Positions 11,025 through 21,334 of a DNA stretch of 64,000 nt are shown piece by piece. The position numbers and the translations under genes are program-made. Every line of letters begins with the position of its first letter. Within the stretch, counting starts at the first letter, position 1. The notes below the pieces were generated by a model. The model was not told the DNA's origin and ran no database searches. It was given only the letters and a program-made list of their open reading frames with translations. The stretch comes from Deinandra increscens subsp. villosa (lineage: Eukaryota > Streptophyta > Magnoliopsida > Asterales > Asteraceae): positions 42,510,922-42,574,921 of the forward strand of contig JBCNJP010000025.1 of the NCBI GenBank assembly GCA_039602395.1, read 5' to 3'.

Positions 11025-13033
11025 TTAGCAAGATCTAATTTTACCTGGTGAGTCATGAGTATGCTTACGGGTTGGTTTGCCTGCTGGAGTGTGTGGTTCA
11101 GGTGGTGGTAGGAGGCGAATTGTTTCAGTCGGGTGGCTGTCAATGGCTGTTGTTACTATGTGTTCAATTACAGCTTGTGTGTTCTGCCTCAGCCGGATTA
11201 TGTACTTTTTTGTAGCTCCTAGGAGGGTAAGCATTGGATCGGGTATGATTTTTGGGTTGTTGTAACCTTCTTGAATAACTAAGTCTCTGCAACTTATATT
11301 GAGAGCAACTGCCATTGTTTCATTGAAGATGACGACAGGCAGTGTTGTTGTTTCATCCATGAGGAGCCCGTTTACACAGTAGCTATTGTACATTATGTGT
11401 TAGTTAAATTAACATAGTGATGAATGTAGTGTCCTGGAGTATTCTTGATGTTAATGTGTACTTACTGATAGGTTGCCTCTGTTACAGTGTGTCCCCGTGG
11501 GCAGCTGAGTATTGGTGGTATTCCTTTCTCTTCATCGCCTTCTTGGCGTTCTTCAACCAGTGTTTTTCCACAGTTTGCATGTGTACATTTGGGTAGAAAC
11601 CAGCGACGGTAGGCATCGAACTCTTTCATAGTAGCTTGACATGTGTAAAGCCTTGTCTGTTTTGATTCAACAAATATCAACAACATTGTTAAACATTAAA
11701 ATTTTGAAGATACATACTCTTAACTTCAAACACCAAACTTTTTTTAGCAAACCATATGGAGATATCACTTTATGTTGGCAATTATTGCCCAACATAAAAG
11801 AAAACACTTTATGTTGGCAAATACTCTTAATTTCAAGTACATGAAAGAAAACAGCAGTGATAGGTATTTTGGTTAAAGAAAAAGGATAAATCATAGCAGC
11901 AGTTAGTACACAGCAGCCTTGCTGCTGTTCCTAAATGAAACTTGTATATCCGAATAAAGAATATGGATTTGGTATCGGCTAAGCTGATTTAGTGGAAAAT
12001 AAAATCCTTTTTTTAAATTGATTATTACATAAATGGTACTTTTCTAGTACTTTTCTTTTTCTTCTATAATTCTACTAATTACCTTGTACTCGTCATAGCT
12101 TTTCTGTTTGATCTCAACTAATGTGAGGCCTGTCTCTGTTTCTGACTCGATCATTTGAAAAGTTTGATGAACTTGTGGTTTCACCTGTGTGTTTCTAAAG
12201 CTGGCAAAAGTGAAGAAAATGATGTGTAAATAAGAATGTTTAAGAGGGAGTTAATAGTATATTGTAGGATAATTCATTAACCTGTTGATAATGTCTTGCA
12301 GGTTTGGCAAATCTGGGTCGATGTATGTAACAGTGATGTCAGTTGATTCTAGTTGAAGCTTACCTGTTTTATTTGTGTTAGTGTTCAATGTAGTAGTTAA
12401 TGTAACTGATATTAAGAATTTTTTTACCTTGATGTTTTGTAACTTTTACTGATGCTGCTGCTAAGATTCTCCCATCAATGTTCTCTTTTGTAAATGAGAG
12501 TGTCGTTGATTGCCAAAGAGTTAAAACAATTTCATAACCGCTGCATTCAGATTTAATAATAGTCATTTATATTGTGCAATTCATTATTTCTCCATCATCA
12601 TGCATGTGTCATAAAGTTTTTGCTGAATTTTCATTTTAAAATTAATTTTTACCTGTGATCAAGAAGTGTTACTTTCACCATGTTGTAATCTTTCTTTCTT
12701 TGTAATCCTGACGATCGTTGAACACGTCCAATGTAGTCTGTTTTTTTTGCCACATGAGTATGTTTTTTTTTACTGAAAGTGTTTGTTATATTTGTTGTTG
12801 TAACTTATGAGAATGATAAAAAGAGTCAGTTTATGTACCTGTAAGGAACGGGTACCTTGGTTTTGAACGTTCTTCCAACATGTCATAAGATGCAAAGTTA
12901 AATTACACAGTAGGAATGTTTCTCTCACTTATTGATTTGACAATGGTTCTCTCTGCGAGTGTAATTGTTGCTGGGTGAAAGACTGCTCTACCTGAAGGAC
13001 GTGGATCTGTGCAGATGTGGTTAATGACAGAGT
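11025..13033 (-). CDS. Helitron-encoded RPA70-like single-strand DNA-binding protein (5'-truncated)
   Basis: Plant Helitrons carry an RPA1-like gene thought to bind single-stranded DNA during rolling-circle transposition. I can follow exons, each ending at a GT donor on the minus strand: 12,955-13,033 ('NSVINHICTDPRPSGRAVFH'), about 12,655-12,750 ('YIGRVQRSSGLQRKKDYNMV'), 12,431-12,541 ('GYEIVLTLWQST', the OB-fold B pattern), about 12,284-12,365 ('ITVTYIDPDLPNLQDIINR'), 12,085-12,200, 11,469-11,655 (zinc ribbon 'CTHANCGK...LSCPRGH') and 11,025-11,390 ('LPVVIFNETMAVALNISC'). The zinc-ribbon Cys/His ligands look intact. The first exons are cut off by the LTR starting at 13,034. An in-frame stop shortly after the first exon may be intronic. 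The coding look is good, but the gene is broken at its 5' end. Confidence 0.75.
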
Positions 13034-15224
13034 TGTAACATCCCTATGTTTCAAAAACCCGGAAACTCGACCCACATCAAGATCCAAGATTTAAACTCAA
13101 TTCTAAACACCATAAATGGTAGATTACTCTCTTCCTTATGATGTTACTCTGAAAATGGTGAACGTGGGCGAAAACCGCGTGCAAAACCGAGTTATAACGA
13201 AGCGGGAATCGCAAAAAACAAGTTTGGTGTTAGTTGTTGATTTCAAAGACGCGTTTTCCCTTCAAAACTCATCCCACATCGCCCTTAATACAATATTTTC
13301 CTTCATTTCACACCTATAAATACCCTTGTTAGTTCCCTAATAGCTTGCAACTCCTAGTTTGAGTATAAACAAGTGGAAAAACCAAGTTTTGGTGGTTCCA
13401 TAACTACAATACCTCTTTGGGTGTCGTGCTTAGTGTTTTTTTTATGCTCTCGTCGAGGAGATGCTGCCCTTCAAGCTCGTCTCGTTCGAAAAGCTTCTTT
13501 GAGGTAATTCTTCTTTTTTTTCTTTCTTTGTTTCCTTTCTTTTCTTCCTTTCGTTATTCGTTTATTTATTGCTTTATTAGTTTAATTAATTAGTTTAGTT
13601 TAGGTTCTTAGTTAGGTGCTTTAGGCTCGTTTAGGTAGCCTTGCTAAGGCTCGTTCTTAGAACGCCTAGCATTGCTAAGGCTTGTCCTTTGGACGACCTA
13701 GCTTTGCAAATGCACGTCATTAGGACGTGTTGCCTTGCTCAGGCCGATTTGGGCTTGTTGTAGCCTTGTAGAGGCTCGCTAGGCCCAACGAGTCTAAACT
13801 ATCATGTCCAATTTCATCTATATTCTTCTAATCCAAAACTCAACGTTTTTATGCATGAACAAATTGGGGATTAAGGCTTGTTTTTCACATATCAGCAATT
13901 AAACCAATTCTTAATCATTCTAATATGTAACTCAGGTTTTGAACATAAATACTATTTTAGGATTTTAAAAGCCTTAGAACCAAACCTATTATTTATCAAA
14001 CATAATTAGTGATAGTACTTGAGACGTGAATGACATGTAGTAACTGGAAGGGCGAAAACACCGGTAGTCGTGGTCTCTGTCAAGGATAAGTGTTCGCATA
14101 AATCCCATAGTTGGACCTGGGCGCTTACCTGGGACGCCGTGATGAGAGTGTCATAACCTATTAGGCCAAAGCATGTCTAGTAACGTTTAAGGTATTGTTA
14201 CTCTTAAAGGTTAACATTTTTCAAACTCCAATCTATAACATTAAAACCCATTCTCCAAATGCATAAGAGCTTAGAATCCCATATTCCAATATTCATGTCA
14301 TCCCCTTTTATTCTTTTAGGATGAATCTTCGGGACTAATCCTTTCACTTTAACTTTTTGCTTCGTGGACTTAACTTCTAATCCAAGTGAGTAATCCTTGC
14401 CCCCTTTTCTCATTTTCTCATTTTTGGGGTTGCAACATGTACCCTATTTCAAAGTGTTATCTTTCAAGTTTATCAATTACCATGCGTATGTGATCTATGT
14501 GTGAATTATGTGCTATGTGGCTTCTAGCATGATTTGTCAATATGTGAATTTCAAAGGTTTTCATGTTCAAAGGTTTTCATGTTTTCATTGGATGTCAAGT
14601 ATGTCATGGTTGTCATGTCTGTCATGTCTTTAATTTGGCATAAACATTAACGTAAGGCCTGGGGTAACAAAGGTAGATCTATCGGTTGACAACCCACTCA
14701 ACTTGACCGGTTCGGCGTTGGGTGTTTGGAGCCTATTTCATTATTTCAGATAGTCTAACCTGCGGGTTAGGGAATCTATCATATGTCATTGAGGTTTGTT
14801 TATGCCTACTCATTCATGTTGTCATTTTATACTAGTATTTTTGGTTATGCCTAGTCTTTCATGTTGTCAATATCTTCTAGCATGTTATATTTCACTTATT
14901 CTATCATATGACACGTAACGCATGTTTTTCAAATATATGTTATATATCAAACTTGTGGTTACTCACCAACTATTTATAGTTGACCCCCCTTTATTTTATA
15001 CATGTTGCAGGCTATGATGTTGATGTTTCAAGATGCTATTACATAGGGCTTCTGGACCTAGTTTAAAGAAATTATATTTGCTATTAATATGTGATGTATT
15101 GTTTTATTTTTCAATGTTATCAATAAAAATTTATTATTTAACTATTGTCACTAAATTAGTTATCATGAGCTTATGGGCAATCTAATCATGCCCCGACGTT
15201 TCCGCCGTCGGTTGGGGTGTGACA
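13034..15224 (+). mobile_element. Gypsy LTR (5' LTR, 2.19 kb) inserted into the Helitron RPA gene
   Basis: It begins TGTAACATCC directly after RPA coding sequence and ends gtgtgaca at 15,224, followed by a perfect tRNA-iMet primer-binding site. That order makes it the 5' LTR of a plus-strand chromovirus-type element. The 3' part shares the terminal block 'catgccccgacg...ccgtcggttggggtgtgaca' with the LTRs at 31 kb, 40 kb and 50 kb. It contains a hairpin-rich minisatellite (13,620-13,800) and a block resembling the element's own leader (14,030-14,190). The candidate TSD on the left is agagt; the right partner is not in view. Confidence 0.8.
13620..13800. repeat. Degenerate minisatellite of small palindromes in LTR
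   Basis: About five degenerate units alternate two kinds of short palindrome: gccttgctaaggc and cgttcttagaacg, then variants such as gtcctttggac and cgtcattaggacg. Units are about 38-45 bp. It lies within the LTR. Confidence 0.65.
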
Positions 15225-15227
15225 GAT

Positions 15228-15241
15228 TGGTATCAGAGCCA
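15228..15241 (+). other. Primer-binding site (tRNA-iMet)
   Basis: tggtatcagagcca begins 4 bp after the LTR end. It is complementary to the 3' end of plant initiator tRNA-Met, the usual primer for plant gypsy and copia reverse transcription. Confidence 0.9.
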
Positions 15242-16483
15242 TGGCTATAGGGAACTAGGTTATTAGAAATGGAATGACCTAGACTATTGCCTTAGGTGTC
15301 CAAACACGAGTACCTCGTGTATTGCTTGTTTCGTTTAAAGATTGCCTTTTTATGTCTTGTTTTGCCTTAGTTAGGATGTACCTCAAGTCTAACACTTATC
15401 ACACACTCATGCACCCAACTTCAGGCTTCCTAGCATTTTCCTTAGTAATGGTGCCTTACGTGCCATTTTAAGAACTTGATTTTATTTGATTTTTTTTTAA
15501 TCTCATCCGGGTTAGGTTCCTTAGTAACGGACATGTAGTAACTGGAAGGGTGAAAGCACTGGTAGTCAGGGTGTCTATCTAGGTAAGCGTTACCCGAGAC
15601 ATTCTGGCGAAAGTGCCTTAGCCTATTAGGCCAAAGCATGTCATAACAAACGTTTCTAGGAACCATATTAACCCTGATTAGTCGAAGGTGGCAGTTTCCC
15701 AATCGGGAAATGAGAACCATTTCATTGATTTTAAACAAGTCAATTCGATTTCTAGTTTTGCATGCGATTTCATGATATCCGGTTTATACTCCGATTTCGA
15801 TCTATGATATTCTTTTTATTTTTAAGATTTCATGGTTAAAACGCCACTTTTCGTGATTTCAATGGCATTTTTGAAATTTTCACCATCGACACTTACTTTC
15901 ACAATTTTACATATTTTACATCTCATATTTTAGTCGATTGATATTTCATATTCAAACCTTTCGTGTATATTACATCCAAAGTCATCCTTGTGATTTCTAT
16001 TTCACAATTTCATAATGTTGTACAACACTCCTATGGCGTATCACATCCTACACTATCCTACGATTTACGTTATCGGTTCACAGTTCCATTTCGACTCACA
16101 TTTGGGAATTCAAATAACTCCTTGTTATTTATTTAGTAGCTTGAGTTTCACAATTTTCCGATTCCATCTTCGAGATATCTTGCGATGTTTATACAATCAG
16201 TTTGTTACCCTCATGATATGACATACTCTTGATTTTTCACACATCGTCCTTATATTCCAAATTCATGTCATTCATCGTCACTATAAATGTGCTATGGATC
16301 TGATTATCCCATTTAAAAAGAAAAATAAAACTTGTGAGTTCATAAAACACTCTTCCGTAGTTTCAAAACCTTATTTCATGATACCCAAGTCGCGGTCGAT
16401 TGATTGTTTTATCAAATCTTGTTGCCAACCCATTTTAGACTCAACCCAGCAACCCATTGTTCCAATCATAGCCTAACATGTTG
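15242..16483 (+). mobile_element. Untranslated leader of gypsy element (truncated)
   Basis: The sequence right after the primer-binding site, 'ggctatagggaactaggtta', matches the leader of the chromovirus at 40,278. The block 'agtaactggaagggtgaaag...ctattaggccaaagcatgtc' at 15,538-15,640 matches 40,550-40,690. No gag coding is reached: at 16,484 another LTR begins (TGTGACACCC), so this element is either cut by that insertion or lost its body. Short ORFs here have no recognisable similarity. Confidence 0.65.
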
Positions 16484-18947
16484 TGTGACACCCGAGAATT
16501 CCAATGTTAACTTCCGTTAGACAAACTCCATTAGTTACGTTATAAGTGTTAACTTAGTAACTAATGCATAACTAGGCCGAATACGTCCACGACCTTTGGT
16601 TGATCACCGAACCCGTCCATATGTGTTATGTGTTCATTTATTAATGTCATTATGTGCGATGTGATTTAAATACATGATTTAATATTATGAATAGCATGAC
16701 AAATTGTAAATCCTTGATTATATGAAAATTGCCCTATTTTGGTAACCAGCGAAACTACCGAGCGAAACTACAGATTCGCCCGGTAGCTAGCTAGACTGAT
16801 TGACCTGTACGAGTTCAGGGCCAGTTTCGCTTGGTCAGCGAAACTAGCCTCTGATATAAATAATCTTAATAAACCCTAGTTCTCCTATTTGCCTCATTTA
16901 CACAAAAACACACACACTCTTCTCTGGAGATCTGGTCAGCTGAAAACCATCAAGAAAAACCAAGATCTCAGCCTCAAGACAACATCCATTCGATTCCTTG
17001 ATCGAATCGTGAGTCCCAAAACCTTCCTTTATGCCATTTCTATGTGTTTTCTATGTGCTTCTTCATAAAGCATGCTTAAACCTTCATGATATTGTTAGAT
17101 CTTCTGTAGGAATGCTTAGTAATGCTAGATCTATCATAAAGTTTGCAACTTTACGTTTGAAATCCAACCATGATAGAGATTTATGCCATTTTAGTCACTT
17201 TAGGGTTTTAAATGCATTTTGGTGATTTGATGATGAAAATGCATGAATAAGGTGTTAAAACTTGTTGTTTGATGTTGGTAAATGCCTATGTATGCTAAAC
17301 AATGAATTGCATGAAGTATGGAAGCTGTTAGGTTGATTTTTAGACTGATCCGTATGTTTTTCGCGACCAGCGAAACTGTCATGTTCTCTGGGCGAAACTG
17401 TCCAGCGAAACTATGTATATCTTCATCCAGCGACACTATGCAGCGAAACTGTAGTGTCGCCCGGGTAAACCAACCAGACCAGCTCGAGCGAATCTACCGA
17501 GCGAAATTCCCTGAACGAAAGTTCAAACCAGTTTCGGGCGAAACTAGGCTAGCGAAACTGTGCCAACAGTTTCGAGCGAAACTAGCCTAGCGAAACTGTG
17601 TCATCGGGTATTGCCTAGCGAAAGTGCTGCCCGTGCACACAGCGAAACTGACTAGCGAAACTGAGACCAGAATCCAAACTTGTACAATTTGCTTGAATGT
17701 TATGCCATGACTTACATGATTATGCCATGATGATACATGCTTTGATTTCTGATTTATGTGAACCCTTGTTTGTGATCAACCATCGGTGTCGTGTGTCTGT
17801 ATGTCGAGTCATAGTTCCAACGTGCTATGTTATGGGCCATAGTGACGTTAAGTAAAGATTAGACACAAAACTAATACTTAAGACCTAAACGTGTTCATAG
17901 GTCTTCGTTAAGCAAACTTGGATATTATAGCAAGTGTAGCAGTGCAACCCAAGGTGAGTGTCACTAACCCAATTACCGTGAACCCGTTTGGGTCACACCG
18001 AATAACTAAAAGTAAAACAATGCTGACAAACTCGAGAGTGCTATGCTCCTCCCTGATGAATTTGAAAACCTGGAGTGCGCGGCACCCACATGATGAACTT
18101 GAAGTGCTTTATGGGAAGCACTTGAGAATTACTTAAACAACTATTTCTGAAACGAAACTGAAAACACTTTTGAGATTCATGAGAATCCAGTAAACCTTTT
18201 TAATATGGCTAGTGTAGGTTAAAGTCTAAACCACATGATATCACATGATTTCTAAGGATGCCTTGAAAACTTAAAAGTCCTCAACTAAATTGTACCATTA
18301 ATTGTAAAGCGAGGGGATGTTGGGTAGATCTACCGGAGTTTGACAAACTCCGCCCCGTGGCACGGGGAGTGCACAGAGGTACAATATCAGCCTATCTGAC
18401 CGTGATCCCGAGAGGACACGGGGGAGGCAAAACCGCGATGACGTAGGTCCGCAGAACTGATGGCACGGCCACTACAATAATTTATGGTCAGCTTTGGTAC
18501 AAACTTCCTTAGTGCATGGAACAACAGATTAGCTACCCGCGATATCGGTTGAGCACTTTAACTTTACAAGACTAGTACATACCCGATAACGTAGGTTACG
18601 GACAATACTTTTTACTAAACCACAATAATATGATTTTGATTATCACAGGCATTGCTTTTCACAAATAAATTGTGCGTAAGAATACGTTTACACGATTATG
18701 ATTTATGAGACCGGGCCACTGCGTGACAAGCCCACTGTGAACTCACCAACCGTTAGGTTGACACTTGCGTGGTTTAAACTTTTGCAGATCGCTAAGGAGT
18801 ATCCGGAGCGGGTTGGCATGGCACATGAAGACTTTTATTTTAATTGAACTAATTGGGAATTTAATACAATGATTTGTAAAGCACGTGGTTAGTGCTAAGA
18901 TAATATTTTGTTCCGCTGCGTAACTTGAGACTATTTTTATGATATAT
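16484..18947 (+). mobile_element. Second gypsy-type LTR, truncated by assembly gap
   Basis: Starts TGTGACACCCGAG. It has a TATA-like box near 16,855 (tataaataatc) followed by a polypyrimidine and CA-rich start region, and later blocks typical of long plant LTRs ('ctcaccaaccgttaggttgac', about 18,742). No TG...CA end is reached before the N run at 18,948. It contains an array of GCGAAACT motifs (16,745-17,665). I cannot tell whether it is a solo LTR or the 5' LTR of an element lost in the gap. Confidence 0.6.
16745..17665. repeat. Interspersed AGCGAAACT motif array within LTR
   Basis: At least a dozen exact GCGAAACT copies, mostly AGCGAAACTG or AGCGAAACTA, plus several one-base variants. Three lie at 16,745-16,845, upstream of the TATA-like box, and the rest at 17,365-17,665. 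Many sit in pairs about 15-20 bp apart. Confidence 0.8.
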
Positions 18948-19447
18948 NNNNNNNNNNNNNNNNNNNNNNNNNNNNNNNNNNNNNNNNNNNNNNNNNNNNN
19001 NNNNNNNNNNNNNNNNNNNNNNNNNNNNNNNNNNNNNNNNNNNNNNNNNNNNNNNNNNNNNNNNNNNNNNNNNNNNNNNNNNNNNNNNNNNNNNNNNNNN
19101 NNNNNNNNNNNNNNNNNNNNNNNNNNNNNNNNNNNNNNNNNNNNNNNNNNNNNNNNNNNNNNNNNNNNNNNNNNNNNNNNNNNNNNNNNNNNNNNNNNNN
19201 NNNNNNNNNNNNNNNNNNNNNNNNNNNNNNNNNNNNNNNNNNNNNNNNNNNNNNNNNNNNNNNNNNNNNNNNNNNNNNNNNNNNNNNNNNNNNNNNNNNN
19301 NNNNNNNNNNNNNNNNNNNNNNNNNNNNNNNNNNNNNNNNNNNNNNNNNNNNNNNNNNNNNNNNNNNNNNNNNNNNNNNNNNNNNNNNNNNNNNNNNNNN
19401 NNNNNNNNNNNNNNNNNNNNNNNNNNNNNNNNNNNNNNNNNNNNNNN
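18948..19447. other. Assembly gap (500 N)
   Basis: Exactly 500 N, the usual placeholder length for a gap of unknown size. A gypsy LTR lies to the left and copia pol to the right, so the copia RT/RNase H, its 3' LTR, and any junctions are missing. Confidence 0.99.
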
Positions 19448-21322
19448 CTCCACTAACCTCCACACCTGAAGCTTTGAAAATTGGTTCAATTCCTCATGCA
19501 TAGCTTCTACCCAGCTTGGATCTTGCAGTGCCATAGAGATGTTTGAAGGTTCGATTTGAGAGAGAAAACAGGAGTACATGCAATGATTGATTTTGCCAGA
19601 GGTACTCCGTATGACAACTCCTGATGCAAGAGGTCCAATAATATTCTCCAGCGGATGATATTTGTGAATTCTTGTTTCTGCAGTTGCTGGAACTGGGATT
19701 TCAATGGGTAGACCTGTTTGTACAAGTTCTTCATCTATCTGGTCTGCCGAAATATCTGGTTCAGCATCGGTTGTTGCTGGTTCTGATTCAACTGCACCTG
19801 CTTCTATTTCATCAGTACTCGCCTCAGTTTCTTGAGTAGCAGGGACAGCCTCCATTATTGGATCATCCTCCGCAACATGTTGAGTTAGGGAAATTGTCAC
19901 TGAGGGACTTGCAACAGCATCCTCGAATAACTCTTCTGCGATCACTGGATCTAGCCTAAAAGGTAAAAATAATTGATTATAGTCGAATGCTTGAGCTGGA
20001 CCAGTACCTCCGTCTGATGGGTTCTCTTCAAGCCAATCCACATCTGTTGATTCAATTACCATTGCTGTCCGCTTGTTGTAAACCCTGTATGCTGAACTGG
20101 CAGAATAACCTACAAAATAACACTCATCTGATTTAGCTGCAAATTTAGGTAGGTCAGTGTTAATTAAGACAGTACAAAGACATCCAAAGGCCCTGAGATG
20201 CCCAATTTTGGGCTTGTCATGATGTACTAATTCATAGGGGGTCTTCTGTAGTCGCTTGTTGATGAGAACCCTATTTTGTACATAACATGCTGTGTTGATT
20301 GCTTCAGCCCAAAACATGGTTGGTAACTTGGAATCACATAGCATCGTGCGCGCGGCTTCAATTAATGTCCGATTACGCCTTTCTGCAACTCCATTTTGTT
20401 GAGGAGTGTAGGGTGCACTATACTGATGCTCAATTCCCTTCATCTTGCAGAACGCATCCATGATCTGGTTCTTAAACTCTGTGCCGTTGTCACTTCTGAT
20501 TGATTTGACTTTCAGGTTCAGCTTGTTCTCAATCACATTGATGAAAGCTTTTAGGATGTCTGGTACTTCGCTTTTCCTTGACAAGAAGAACACCCAAGTG
20601 AAACGTGAAAAGTCATCAGTTATAACCAAACAAAAAGCACAAAGATTTAAACTTAACATACTGACTGGACCGAATAGGTCCATATGAAGCAATTCCAGCA
20701 CTGAAGAGATTTTGGAGAGCTGTTTGGGCTTGTGCGGCCGCTTGTGTTGCTTCCCCTTAGCACATGCCATACACTTGTCTTTTACCACGAATTCTCTGAT
20801 TGGGAGATCTTTTACAAGTCCTCCTCTTGCCAAGCGATTTAAGTTTTTCAAGTTCGTATGGCCCAAGCGCCGATGCCAAAGATGAGCTTGATTCTCAGCT
20901 GTCTTGGAAAGAAGGCACGCCATTTCAGTTGTGGGTGGCTTTGTCATGTTCAGGACATACGAGTTACCATATCTGGGTGTACGCATTAGCACCCAATCAT
21001 CAGGAATGTAGTACCCAGGTTTAAGAATTAAGCACTCTTTGTTGTTGAAGAGCACTGGGTATTCCTTGTCACAGATTTGTGACACGCTTAGTAGACTGTG
21101 CTTGAGTTCTGGAACAAAGTTGACATCATGGAAGCTCAGACATCCATTTCTGACGGTGCCTCTTTGACTGATGTGTCCTCCAACTCCTCCAGCAAACGAC
21201 ACATATCCTCCATCGTATTTCTCTAAGTCTTGCAGAACAGATATGTCGCCTGTCATATGCCTGGAACAACCACTGTCAACATACCAAAGGTTATTAACAG
21301 GCCTCCTTGGTTGTTCCTGCAT
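19448..21322 (-). CDS. Ty1/copia pol: protease and integrase (cut by gap)
   Basis: About 625 residues are visible. Protease: 'LWYVDSGCSRHMTG' at residues ~12-25. GAG-pre-integrase HHCC zinc finger: 'HLWHRRLGHTNLKNLNRLA' to 'CMACAKGK'. Integrase core: 'LLHMDLFGPV' (~residue 212), 'IRSDNGTEF' (~277) and 'YTPQQNGVAERRNRTLIEAA' (~313) give the D, D and E catalytic residues. A long acidic linker follows (~470-560, rich in E, A, T), then the start of the RT lead-in ('WVEAMHEELNQFSKLQVW') at the gap. No internal stop or frameshift is seen, so this copy may be young. RT and RNase H are in the gap. The start at 21,322 follows gag in the same frame after two stop codons. Confidence 0.9.
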
Positions 21323-21334
21323 TCATAGGAGAAG

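Noticed and set aside
18743..21322. An 859-codon reading frame running through the N gap
   Set aside because: The part to the left of the gap is LTR sequence, not copia RT. Only 19,448-21,322 is real coding; the rest is an artefact of reading N as any residue.
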